DNA of 64,000 bases from Opitutaceae bacterium. GTDB taxonomy: Bacteria; Verrucomicrobiota; Verrucomicrobiia; Opitutales; Opitutaceae. The notes below the pieces were generated by a model. That model did not search any database, had not been told where the DNA came from, and worked only from the letters and a program-made list of their open reading frames with translations. The position numbers and the translations under genes were made by a program. Below are positions 50,464 to 58,618 of the stretch, piece after piece (position 1 is the stretch's first letter; the number at the start of each line of letters is the position of its first letter). Location: positions 930,001 to 994,000 of the forward strand of contig JAIXWF010000013.1 of NCBI GenBank assembly GCA_027482185.1, read 5' to 3'.

Positions 50464-51417
50464 TCAGGCGAGGGCGTCGCGGCAGTACTTGATGGCCTTG
50501 GCCAGCTCGGTCATGCGGTCCGAGCCGGCGGGCACCTTGTACTCGAATTCGATCGTGGCCTGGATGTTGAACTTGTTGTCGCGGATGAGGCGCAGCACCT
50601 CGACGATCGGGGTGTCGCCTTCGCCGAACGGCATGTTGACGCCGTTGTTGCGCTTCCGGTCCTTGATGTGGACGTGGGAGATGCGGGCGTGATTGCGTTT
50701 GATGAACTCGACCGGGGAGCCGTTTTCGCCGGCGACGTAGTGGCCGATGTCGAGGTTGGAACCGACGAATTTGGAAATCGAATACGGCGCCTCGTAGTTC
50801 GCGCCGGTCGTGGTGGCGTGGCCGTGGAGGGCGAGCAAAACGCCGTGGCGGTCCGCGACTTTGCCGACGCGTTCGTGGTCCGACGCCTCCTTGGAGATCT
50901 CGGTGGAAATCGCGCGGGCGCCGACGTTCTTCGCGAGCGCGAAAACGTAATCGAGCTCCGGTGCGCTCATCTTGAAGATGCCGTCGACCTTGATCACGTC
51001 GACGAAGACGCCGGCCGTTTCCCATTTGCGGCGGAACTCGGCGACCTTGGCCATCGGCACCGCGGCGCGCCAGTCGGCGAGCTTCTTGGCGTTGGCGGCG
51101 GCCTCGGCGGAGGCGACGACGGCGCCGCGCGCGGGGACCAGGCCGGCGGGAAGCCCGAGGAAGGCTTCGATCGGCTGCGTGCGCAGTTCGACGGCGCTGA
51201 GCCCGAGCTTCACGCAATTCGCGAGGATCTCGTCGCCCGTGATCGGCGCGGAGCCGAAAGAGTAGGGGACGTTGAGGCCGATGTGGACGCCGTTGACCCG
51301 GGAATTGGGTTTCGGGTCGGCGGCGCGGGCCAGGGGCGCGAGCGCGGAGAAGGCGCCGGCCGCGGGCAGGGCGGCGAGGGCGAATTTGGTGAAGTCGCGG
51401 CGGGAGTAGGTCGTCAT
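50464..51417 (-). CDS. Tat-exported sugar phosphate isomerase/epimerase-family TIM barrel
   Basis: 317 residues from the ATG at 51417. The Tat signal is SRRDFTKFALAALPAAGAF. The barrel matches the xylose-isomerase-like AP-endonuclease-2 family: GLNVPYSFG, ALHGHATTTG, NLDIGHYVAGENG, SHVHIKDRK and ATIEFEYKV, giving His, Glu and Asp metal ligands. Tat-exported members are frequent in Verrucomicrobia and Planctomycetes and have no settled function. It lies 59 bases after the CE6-like esterase gene, with which it may form an operon acting on sugars outside the cytoplasm. Confidence 0.88.
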   Translation of the reverse strand: MTTYSRRDFTKFALAALPAAGAFSALAPLARAADPKPNSRVNGVHIGLNVPYSFGSAPITGDEILANCVKLGLSAVELRTQPIEAFLGLPAGLVPARGAVVASAEAAANAKKLADWRAAVPMAKVAEFRRKWETAGVFVDVIKVDGIFKMSAPELDYVFALAKNVGARAISTEISKEASDHERVGKVADRHGVLLALHGHATTTGANYEAPYSISKFVGSNLDIGHYVAGENGSPVEFIKRNHARISHVHIKDRKRNNGVNMPFGEGDTPIVEVLRLIRDNKFNIQATIEFEYKVPAGSDRMTELAKAIKYCRDALA

Positions 51418-51476
51418 GGGGTTGGAAGGGACGGGGGCTGGACGGATGAAGCGGGCCGATGTTGCGCGGAACAAAT

Positions 51477-52283
51477 TCAGGGAGTGCCGGCGAGTTTCAG
51501 ATAGGCGGCGGCATAGCGCCGGCCGAACTCGCGGTACGCCTCGGCGGAGAAATGAGTTTTGTCGCCCTTGTGGCCGAGACCGTCGGCGGGAACGAACGCC
51601 GTGTGCGGGACCTTGCCGGGCAGGGAACGGTGCGCGGCGTCGACCTGCCGTTTGAATTCGTTCCACGGACTGTCGGGAAACACGCCGAGTTGGCCGGCGA
51701 GAAACGGAACCGCGGGCGCGCCGAGATCGGTGCGGAAGCGGGCAACGAGGTTGTGAAGTTTGGCCTCGTAGCCGGGCGCGAGCTCGCGGTTGGAGTCCGA
51801 TTCGCCCTGATGCCACAGGATTCCCTTCAACGTGCCCGCGCCGAGGGCGAGTTTCGCGCGGCGGATCGCGTCGTCCCACGGGCGGCTTTGCGTGGGTTGG
51901 TAGAATTCGCCGGGCCGCCAGCTGTCGATCGGCGAGCCGCCGACGGCGCAGGGGATGAGGCCGATGGTGACGCCGGGCCGGGCCGCGGCGACGACGGCCG
52001 CGAAGGTGCGGCCGAGCCCGACGCCGACCATCTTCGGTTTGTCGAAGTGCAACGGATCGACGGCGGGAACCCACTGGCCGGCTTGGTTCAGCATCAGGAC
52101 GCGCGGGTGGGGCACGGTGTCGTCGGGGCCGATTTCGCCGCGGCCGGCCATGTTCGATTGGCCGACGAGGAGGAAGAGATGGAAGTTTTCTTTCGGCGGG
52201 AGCGCGGGCGACTGGGCCTGGGCGGAGGCGGCGGCCAAGAGAAACTTCAGGGCAAGAAGCGCGCGACAAGGGAACGAGGTCAT
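51477..52283 (-). CDS. Exported carbohydrate acetylesterase, CE6/sialate-O-acetylesterase-like
   Basis: 268 residues. Signal peptide 1-23 (LLALKFLLAAASAQAQ). The SGNH-type blocks are LVGQSNMAGRG (nucleophile Ser43), GGSPIDSW, LWHQGESDS, and a C-terminal HFSAEAY with the catalytic His. This is the SASA/DUF303 family, which removes acetyl groups from xylan or sialic acids. Probably cotranscribed with the Tat-exported barrel protein. Its function would fit the sialidase locus 22 kb away, though it lacks the shared operator. Confidence 0.9.
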   Translation of the reverse strand: MTSFPCRALLALKFLLAAASAQAQSPALPPKENFHLFLLVGQSNMAGRGEIGPDDTVPHPRVLMLNQAGQWVPAVDPLHFDKPKMVGVGLGRTFAAVVAAARPGVTIGLIPCAVGGSPIDSWRPGEFYQPTQSRPWDDAIRRAKLALGAGTLKGILWHQGESDSNRELAPGYEAKLHNLVARFRTDLGAPAVPFLAGQLGVFPDSPWNEFKRQVDAAHRSLPGKVPHTAFVPADGLGHKGDKTHFSAEAYREFGRRYAAAYLKLAGTP

Positions 52284-52418
52284 GGTGGGGAAAACCGGTC
52301 CGCAACGAACCGTACCCGCGTTGCGGGTGCGACTGAAAACTTCGCCCGGGCGGCGCGGGCCGCGGAAACGTCACGCCGCCGGCTTTGCGTTGGGCATCGA
52401 TTAAGCTGAGGGTGGGCG

Positions 52419-53342
52419 ATGAATCCTGTTTCCGTCGGGTCCCCCTGCTTCGATGTGACGGTGCGGATCGGGTGCAATCTGGTCTACGAGGTGACGGGGT
52501 CGGCGTCGCTCCTGTTGAACGCGGAGCCGCGGCCGGACCGGGGGCATCGCATCGTGGCCGAGACGCTTTCGGCCGGCGGCTTGCCGGAGCAACGTTTCCA
52601 CGACAGCCACGGCAACGCGGTGCGGCGGCTGCGGCTGGCGCCGGGAACCAACACGATCCGGCACGACGCGATCGTCGCGGTGACGTCGCGGCCGGACAAC
52701 GCGGATTTGCCGCCGGTCACGCCGGAGACGCCCGCCGGGCTGCCCGCGGAACTGCTGCGGTACGTGTTGCCGAGCCGGTATTGCGATTCGGACAAGCTGG
52801 CGAATTTCGCCTGGCAGCAATTCGGGCAGGTGACGCACGGCTTGCCGCGGGTCGACGCGATCAGCGCGTGGCTGCATCGGAATGTCGAGTACCGCTACAT
52901 GTCCGGGCGGGCGGATATCTCGGCGTGGGAGGTGCTGCAGCGCGGGTACGGCGTGTGCCGGGATTTCGCGCACCTCGCGGTGGCGCTCAACCGCACCTTC
53001 AATCTGCCGGCGCGCTACGTCACGGGCCATTTGCCCGACATCGGTTTCCCGGATCCCGAAGGCCACATGGATTTCCACGCCTACGCGGAAGTCTACGTGG
53101 GCGGGCAGTGGTTCACGACGGACGCGCGGTTCCATGTGCCGCGGATCGGGCGGATCAAGGTGTCCTGCGGGCTCGATGCGGTCGACGGCGCGTTTTCGAC
53201 GATCTTCGGCGGGGCGACGCTGACGCATTTCCAGGTTTGGGCGTACCAGGTGCCGCGCGGCACGGTCGGGGTCGGCGATCCGATCGATTTTTCCCGCCGG
53301 CTCGACAACCAATGGACAGTGCGGACCGAGCCGGCGTACTGA
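52419..53342 (+). CDS. Transglutaminase-like (cysteine protease fold) protein
   Basis: 307 residues. The N-terminal beta domain (about 5-105) precedes a transglutaminase core with Cys in YGVCRDFAHLAVALNR, His in GHMDFHAYAEVYVGG, and Asp in WFTTDARF, the full Cys-His-Asp triad. No clear signal peptide. Family members act as proteases or amidases on proteins or on cell-wall-linked peptides. It diverges from the CE6-like gene across 135 bases with no recognisable site. Confidence 0.88.
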   Translation: MNPVSVGSPCFDVTVRIGCNLVYEVTGSASLLLNAEPRPDRGHRIVAETLSAGGLPEQRFHDSHGNAVRRLRLAPGTNTIRHDAIVAVTSRPDNADLPPVTPETPAGLPAELLRYVLPSRYCDSDKLANFAWQQFGQVTHGLPRVDAISAWLHRNVEYRYMSGRADISAWEVLQRGYGVCRDFAHLAVALNRTFNLPARYVTGHLPDIGFPDPEGHMDFHAYAEVYVGGQWFTTDARFHVPRIGRIKVSCGLDAVDGAFSTIFGGATLTHFQVWAYQVPRGTVGVGDPIDFSRRLDNQWTVRTEPAY

Positions 53343-53402
53343 ACCGAGCTGCGGCATTGCGCCGGGTGGAAATGGGACGCAGAACGGCCCCGCTTATCTC
53401 CC

Positions 53403-54005
53403 ATGAATATCACCCGACTCCTGTTGGTTTTCCTCCTTGGTTTCGTTTCCGTCGCGCGGGCGCAAACGCCCGCTGAAATCAGCCGGGCCACCGGCTATCT
53501 CAATTCCACCCGCGATACCCTGCTCGCCAAGGTGAAGGGGCTGTCGGAGGCGCAGCTCGCCTTCAAGCCGGCCCCCGAGAAGTGGTCGGTCGCGGAAGTG
53601 TTGGAACACATCACGGCGACCGAAGATTTTCTGTTCGAGCTGATCACGGGGCAGGTCATGAAGGCGCCGCCGCGGCCCGCCGGCGGCGAGGACGTGCAGG
53701 CGATCGACGACTTTGTGCTGAAGGCCATCCCGGACCGCACGAGCAAGGCGAAGGCGCCCGAGCCGCTGGTGCCTTCGCGGCGCTTCGGTTCGACCGAGGC
53801 GACCCGCAAGCACTTCGAAGCGAGCCGCGCGAAGACGATCGCGTTCCTGAAGGAAACAAAGGGGTTGCGCGACCATGCGTTCGACAGCCCGATGGGCAAG
53901 AAACTCGACGGCTACCAATGGGTCCTGTTCATCGGCGCCCACTGCGAGCGCCACACGAAGCAGATCGCCGAGGTGATGGCCGACGCGAAATTTCCGAAGG
54001 CCTGA
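53403..54005 (+). CDS. Exported DinB-family protein
   Basis: 200 residues. Signal peptide 1-20 (LLLVFLLGFVSVARAQ). A four-helix DinB_2-type fold follows: FKPAPEKWSVAEVLEHITATEDFLFE, then LFIGAHCERHTKQIAEV. His residues in EHIT and HCERHT are the likely metal ligands. DinB proteins include thiol-dependent transferases such as bacillithiol-S-transferases, most of unknown function. The export signal is unusual compared with cytoplasmic members but common in this phylum. Confidence 0.85.
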   Translation: MNITRLLLVFLLGFVSVARAQTPAEISRATGYLNSTRDTLLAKVKGLSEAQLAFKPAPEKWSVAEVLEHITATEDFLFELITGQVMKAPPRPAGGEDVQAIDDFVLKAIPDRTSKAKAPEPLVPSRRFGSTEATRKHFEASRAKTIAFLKETKGLRDHAFDSPMGKKLDGYQWVLFIGAHCERHTKQIAEVMADAKFPKA

Positions 54006-54017
54006 TCCGGCCGCGCG

Positions 54018-54875
54018 TCAGCGGGCCGGCAGGGCGGCGCGGATCGACTCGGCCAGCGGCGTCGTCGGCCGGCCGATGAGCCGGCTGAGCTCGCGGCCGT
54101 CGTCGAACAGGGCGCCCCGGGCGGCCGCCGTATCCCAGCCGGCGATACCGTCGGCCCAGACCGGCGGCAGCCCGGCCTGCCGGAGCACGGCGGCGTAGTC
54201 GGCTTCCGGCAGATCGCGGTACGGGATCGGGCGCCCGGCTTGGCGGGAGAGCTCGGCGGCGAATTCGGCGAGGGTGAAGGCGGTGTCGCCCGCGAGTTCA
54301 TAGGTGCGGCCGACCGCGGCTGCGCCGGCAAGGGCGGCGACGGCGGCGGCGGCGTAGTCGGCCCGTGCGGCGGAGGCGATGCGGCCGGAGCCGGCGCTGC
54401 CGACGAAGGCGCCGTGCGCGAGGGCGGGCGCGATCGAGCCGGTGTAGTTTTCGGTGTACCAGCCGTTGCGCAGAATGACGAACGGGAGACCGGAGGCCTT
54501 GAGTTCGGCTTCGGTCTGCGCGTGCTCGGGCCCGAGGTTGAGCGCGGTCGTGTCCGCCCGGAGCAGGCTGGTGTAGACGAGGAGTTTCACGCCGGCGGCG
54601 CGGGCGGCGGCGATGACGGTGCGGTGCTGGGCGAAGCGTTGGCCGAGTTCGTTGCCGGAGATGAGCAGCAGACGCTCGACGCCGGCGAAGGCGCGGACGA
54701 GGGCGGGGCCGTCGGTGTAGTCGGCGGCGCGCACGACGACGCCTTGGGCGGCGAGATCGGCGGCCTTGGCAGGATCGCGGACGACCGCGACGGGCGGGCG
54801 ATCCGGGAAGCGGCGGAGCAGTTGGGCGGCGACGAGGCGGCCGAGTTGGCCGGTGGCGGCGGTGAGGGCGATCAT
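54018..54875 (-). CDS. QorB/YtfG-like NAD(P)H quinone reductase family protein (atypical SDR)
   Basis: 285 residues from the ATG at 54875. The N-terminal TAATGQLGRLVAAQLL is the TGxTGxxG dinucleotide site of NmrA-like atypical SDRs. LLISGNELGQRFAQHRTVI, YTSLLRADT and FVILRNGWYTENY match E. coli QorB (YtfG), an NADPH quinone oxidoreductase. It diverges from an HxlR-type gene, the same partnership as ytfG-ytfH. Probably handles quinone stress in the cytoplasm. Confidence 0.85.
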   Translation of the reverse strand: MIALTAATGQLGRLVAAQLLRRFPDRPPVAVVRDPAKAADLAAQGVVVRAADYTDGPALVRAFAGVERLLLISGNELGQRFAQHRTVIAAARAAGVKLLVYTSLLRADTTALNLGPEHAQTEAELKASGLPFVILRNGWYTENYTGSIAPALAHGAFVGSAGSGRIASAARADYAAAAVAALAGAAAVGRTYELAGDTAFTLAEFAAELSRQAGRPIPYRDLPEADYAAVLRQAGLPPVWADGIAGWDTAAARGALFDDGRELSRLIGRPTTPLAESIRAALPAR

Positions 54876-55000
54876 GGATGAGGAGGGACGGTGGTGGACG
54901 AGGCGGCGGTTCGGGCTTGTGCCGGTTCCGATGAGCCTCTTGGTTACGAAAGAATACCGATGAAATCGCCGTGCCACAAGAGGGGTCTTTTCCGTCACCG

Positions 55001-55018
55001 GGTTACCGCCCGGTAACC
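55001..55018. promoter_or_regulatory. Palindromic operator of the HxlR-type regulator
   Basis: GGTTACCG-CC-CGGTAACC: perfect 8-bp arms with two bases between them, ending 14 bases before the HxlR ATG. A half-site GGTTAC at 54942 with TACC 11 bases on may be a second copy closer to the reductase gene. Most likely bound by the HxlR protein, controlling both genes. Confidence 0.65.
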
Positions 55019-55032
55019 GACCCGCCGCCGCC

Positions 55033-55434
55033 ATGCCCGCCGCCCTGAACCTGCCGCCCGTCGCGCCCGGCTCCGGCCACGAAAGCCGCTGCCCGGTGCG
55101 CGACGTGCTCGATTGCATCGGCGACCGCTGGAGCCTGCTCGCGCTGCTGGCGCTGGCGGGCGGGACGCTGCGCTTCACGGAAATGAAGCGGGCGATCGGC
55201 GATATCTCGCCGCGAATGCTGGCGCAGACCCTGCGGGCGCTGGAGCGGGACGGCTACGTGGCGCGGGCGGTGTTCCCGACGATCCCGCCGCGGGTCGAGT
55301 ACACGCTGACGGCGCTGGGCGAATCGCTGCTGGCGAAGGTCCGGCCGTTGATCCGCTGGGCGGACGAGAACCACGACCGGGTGCGGCGGGCACGGAAGGC
55401 CTACGTGCCGCCGGCGGTGAGCGCGGCGCTGTAA
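55033..55434 (+). CDS. HxlR-family transcription regulator
   Basis: 133 residues. The HxlR winged helix is clear: [25 protein letters not shown], then [30 protein letters not shown]. An N-terminal Cys (in SRCPVRD) sits where quinone- or thiol-sensing members (YodB, QorR) carry theirs, so redox sensing is plausible. Divergent from the QorB-like gene, with a palindrome immediately upstream. Confidence 0.9.
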   Translation: MPAALNLPPVAPGSGHESRCPVRDVLDCIGDRWSLLALLALAGGTLRFTEMKRAIGDISPRMLAQTLRALERDGYVARAVFPTIPPRVEYTLTALGESLLAKVRPLIRWADENHDRVRRARKAYVPPAVSAAL

Positions 55435-55472
55435 CCGGTTGCCACGGCGGGGCGGCGGGGGCTGACTCCGCC

Positions 55473-56975
55473 ATGGCTTCTTCGTTTTTCCCCCGTGCGC
55501 TGGGTTTCGCGGCCGGCTTGCTGGCCGCGGCGCTGCCGGCGACTTTTGCCAACGACGCCGATCTGGCGGTCCTCAAGACCGAGATCGGCAAAAACCATCC
55601 CCGGGCGCTCGGGCGCCTGCAGGAGTGGATCCGCCGGCCGGCGATCGCGGCGGAGAACCGGGGCTTTCCCGAAGGCGCGGACCATCTCATCGGGTTGCTG
55701 AAGGACGTCGGTTTTCAAAAGGCCGAGCGGATCGCGACCAAGGGCAAGCCGGGCGTTTTTGCGACGCTCGATGCCGGCGCGGCGAAGACGGTGGCGATCT
55801 ACTTCATGTATGACGTGAAGCAGTTCGACCCGAAGGAATGGAGCTCGCCGCCCCTCGACGCCGCCCTCGTGGACCGGCCGGGACTCGGCAAAGTCGTGAT
55901 GGGCCGCGGGGCGACGAACCAGAAGGGTCCGCAGTCGGCGTTGCTGGCGGCGCTGGATGCGTTCCGCACCGCGGGCAAGAAGCTGCCGATCAACCTCGTT
56001 CTGGTGGCGGAGGGCGAGGAAGAGATCGGTTCGCCGAACATCGCTGACCTGGTGCTCAAGCCCGAGGTGCGCGCGGCTTTGGAGAAATGCATCGGGATTT
56101 TTCTGCCGCATCCGCTGCAGGGCTCGGACGGCGGCGTGACGGTGAACCTCGGGGCCAAGGGCGTGATCGAGGTTGAGTTGACGGCGAGCGCGCTGACCTG
56201 GGGCCGCGGGCCGATGCGCGACACGCATTCGTCGTACAAGGCGATGGTGGACAGCCCGGTGTGGCGGCTGGTGCAGGCGTTGACGTCGCTCGTTTCCCCC
56301 GACGGCAACACGCCGGCGATCGACGGTTTCATGGACAACGTGCGGCCGCTGTTGCCGGAGGAGAAGGCGTTGATCGCGACGGCGGCGCAGAAATTGACGG
56401 AGCAGCAGTACCGGGTGGCGTCCGGCGCGCTGAAGTGGATCGACGACCTGCCTTACCTGCAGGCGCTGGAGCGGTTGGTGTCGCAGCCGACGGTGAACAT
56501 CGAAGGCATCTACGGCGGTTACACGGGCCCCGGCGGCAAGACGGTGCTGCCGCACAAGGCATCGGCGAAACTGGACCTGCGGCTGGTGCCTAACCAGACG
56601 GCGCCCGAGGCGTTGGCGAAACTCAAGGCGCACCTGGCGAAGCGCGGCTACGGCGACATCGAGGTGAACTACACCGGCGGTTACAGCCCGACGTCGACTC
56701 CGGCGGAGGCGCCGTTGATCCAGGCGCAATTGGCGGTGCTGCGGCGCAACGGCTTCGATCCGGTGCTGTGGCCGCGGTTGGCGGGCTCGTATCCGGGATT
56801 CATCTTCACGGATCCGCCGCTGAAAATGGCGGCGGGGCATTTCGGGCTCGGCTACGGGGCCGGCGCGCATGCGCCGGACGAATTCTACCTGATCGAATCG
56901 ACGCACCCTAAGCTGCGCGGCTTCGACGCCGGGGCGTTGGCGTTTGCCGAGTACCTGTACGAGTTGGCGAAGTAG
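55473..56975 (+). CDS. Exported M20-family dipeptidase-like protein, metal site degraded
   Basis: 500 residues; signal peptide 1-26 (ALGFAAGLLAAALPATFA). The overall M20 pattern is clear (EWSSPP, GRGATNQKGP, VLVAEGEEEIGSPN, SAKLDLRLVPNQ, GAHAPDEFYLIE). But the first metal ligand His of the HxD motif is Met112 (YFMYDVKQ), and the bridging Asp of the GRGxxD motif is Asn149. The later ligand Asp (normally before the lid domain) is replaced in GIFLPHPLQG. The Glu pair 183/184 and the final His remain. Family members hydrolyse dipeptides with two zinc ions; this one may be inactive or use a different site. Confidence 0.85.
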   Translation: MASSFFPRALGFAAGLLAAALPATFANDADLAVLKTEIGKNHPRALGRLQEWIRRPAIAAENRGFPEGADHLIGLLKDVGFQKAERIATKGKPGVFATLDAGAAKTVAIYFMYDVKQFDPKEWSSPPLDAALVDRPGLGKVVMGRGATNQKGPQSALLAALDAFRTAGKKLPINLVLVAEGEEEIGSPNIADLVLKPEVRAALEKCIGIFLPHPLQGSDGGVTVNLGAKGVIEVELTASALTWGRGPMRDTHSSYKAMVDSPVWRLVQALTSLVSPDGNTPAIDGFMDNVRPLLPEEKALIATAAQKLTEQQYRVASGALKWIDDLPYLQALERLVSQPTVNIEGIYGGYTGPGGKTVLPHKASAKLDLRLVPNQTAPEALAKLKAHLAKRGYGDIEVNYTGGYSPTSTPAEAPLIQAQLAVLRRNGFDPVLWPRLAGSYPGFIFTDPPLKMAAGHFGLGYGAGAHAPDEFYLIESTHPKLRGFDAGALAFAEYLYELAK

Positions 56976-57020
56976 GCGGCGCGCGGGGCGATTGCGCTCG
57001 GCCGATTCCGGCCGGCGCGA

Positions 57021-57872
57021 TTACCGCGGCGGGGACGGAACCTGCGGATCCAGCACGATTTCCTCGCCGCGGGCCACGCACATGAAAAGGACCCGGCTGG
57101 CGCGGTCGCGGGATATCACGGCGGCGGAGCCCTGCGCTTCCAGCAACGAGGCCACGACGTTGTTCCCGAGATTGAATTGCCGGATCAGCAGGGGCAAGTG
57201 GCCCACGGCGGTGCGGTCGACGATATCGAGGTCGCCGGAAATCTGGAAAAGAGTCCGGCGGTTTTGCCAAAAGACCCACACATCCGTGGCGACCGCGGTG
57301 CGGGCGGCGATGAAGAAGCGCTGGGGACCGTCGGCGACGCCGGCGCGCTCCATTTCCCGGCGGAGCATGGCTTGGACAACCTGCTTGGTGGCAGGGCCGG
57401 GGACGTGGATCTGATGGCGCGCCGAGGAGAAGGTGGCCGCGATTTCGCTCCAGGCAAAGGGCACGGACTTCCAGGCTTCGGCGGGCGCGGGGGCCTCGGC
57501 CTCGAAGCTGCCCCGGATCACGCGGTAGTTGGCGGTGCGCGCGGTGAGGTTCAGTTCCGGGATCGGGTAGTCGGCCTTCTTGACCGTGAGCAGGACCTTC
57601 GCCGCCGGGATCCAGACTTGGCCGAAGCGGCTGCGATCGTCGTCGTCCCGGGAACGCGGTTCGATGGCACGCACCCACAGCTCGGCGTCGCGGTTCTCGG
57701 CGTGCGCGGCGAAGAAGGCGTCGTCCAGATACCAATAGTAGGAGTAGAGCAGGGCCTCGAGCAGCCATTCGCGGTCGGTCAGGGCGGGGTCGAGCGGCAG
57801 GGGAGCGGCGCCGCGGGCGGGGGCCAGCAAGGCCAGCAGGGCGAGCAGCGGGGCGAGCCGTAGTGCTTTCAT
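57021..57872 (-). CDS. Unknown exported protein
   Basis: 283 residues from the ATG at 57872; signal peptide 1-22 (LAPLLALLALLAPARGA). I do not recognise the family. The body is mixed alpha/beta with a YYWYLDDAFF segment near the N-terminus, AELWVRAIEP, and a C-terminal VLFMCVARGEEIVLDP strand. Its start overlaps the stop of the previous gene (ATGA read on the minus strand), so it is coupled to 57869-58597 and lies in the MscS operon. Confidence 0.75.
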   Translation of the reverse strand: MKALRLAPLLALLALLAPARGAAPLPLDPALTDREWLLEALLYSYYWYLDDAFFAAHAENRDAELWVRAIEPRSRDDDDRSRFGQVWIPAAKVLLTVKKADYPIPELNLTARTANYRVIRGSFEAEAPAPAEAWKSVPFAWSEIAATFSSARHQIHVPGPATKQVVQAMLRREMERAGVADGPQRFFIAARTAVATDVWVFWQNRRTLFQISGDLDIVDRTAVGHLPLLIRQFNLGNNVVASLLEAQGSAAVISRDRASRVLFMCVARGEEIVLDPQVPSPPR

Positions 57873-58597
57873 GGATGCAGGCGGCGCAGGGTGAAGAAGC
57901 GGTTGCCGCCGAGACCGCCGTGCCACGCATCGGGGATGCGGACGAAATTCCCGCCCGGCCGGAATACCTCGCGATCCGTCATCCAGCCGTAGGCGCCGCC
58001 GGTGACCGGCACCGCTTCGATTTCCCGGAGCGAGGCGAACGGGTCCCCCGGGGAATGGCCGACAAAATCGTCGGCCAGGCGCTGCGCATTCCGCAGCAAC
58101 CGGACGAACCGGCCCGGGACGCCGACCTTGGCCACCGCGACCAGATGGTCGATGCGCTCGGTGACGCGGGGACTCATGGCCGGTCGGCCGCGGGCATCGC
58201 GGAAAAATCCCTCCACTTGGCCGTGTTCCCCGCCGGCGGTGAGCAAGTCGATCACGTTGTCGGTGGTGACGGCGGCGATCTGGCGCTGGGTGTAGCCCGG
58301 AGGAATCTCGCGCAGGCGGCGCCGCAGCACCCAGACGATGGCGGCTTGGGCCGCGCAGGTGTCGGCTTCGCTGGTCCAGAAATGTTCGCCGGGGAACGGC
58401 GTTTCGTTGATCAGCAATCGCGCCACGTAGCCGCGGGCCGTGTCGGCGGGCGCCAATTCGAACCCGGCCGTTTGGCCGGAAGCGGCGGACGCGGCCCACG
58501 CGAAGACCGCGCCCAGCCAGATCGCCGCGATGCGGCGCCGGCCCGCCGGACGGATGCGGGCCGCGGCGGCGGAATCAGGGTGCAGGGACGGGATCAT
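57869..58597 (-). CDS. Unknown exported protein
   Basis: 242 residues; an internal hydrophobic segment (about 23-41, IAAIWLGAVFAWAASAASG) acts as signal. Not recognised. Notable segments are GEHFWTSEADTCAAQAAIVWVLRRR, VIDLLTAGGEHGQVEGFFRDARGRP and a Gly-rich C-terminus. Mostly helical, possibly with a lone Cys. It lies 21 bases after the MscS gene and overlaps the next gene by four bases. Confidence 0.72.
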   Translation of the reverse strand: MIPSLHPDSAAAARIRPAGRRRIAAIWLGAVFAWAASAASGQTAGFELAPADTARGYVARLLINETPFPGEHFWTSEADTCAAQAAIVWVLRRRLREIPPGYTQRQIAAVTTDNVIDLLTAGGEHGQVEGFFRDARGRPAMSPRVTERIDHLVAVAKVGVPGRFVRLLRNAQRLADDFVGHSPGDPFASLREIEAVPVTGGAYGWMTDREVFRPGGNFVRIPDAWHGGLGGNRFFTLRRLHP

Positions 58598-58618
58598 CGC
58601 CGATCGAGCGCAGCGCGC

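Noticed and set aside
5001-55018. Further GTTACC or TGGTCA half-sites (for example near 5123, 13764, 22126, 41035 and the HxlR palindrome)
   Set aside because: They lie inside coding sequence or lack the other half at the right distance; the HxlR palindrome has a different, symmetric architecture.
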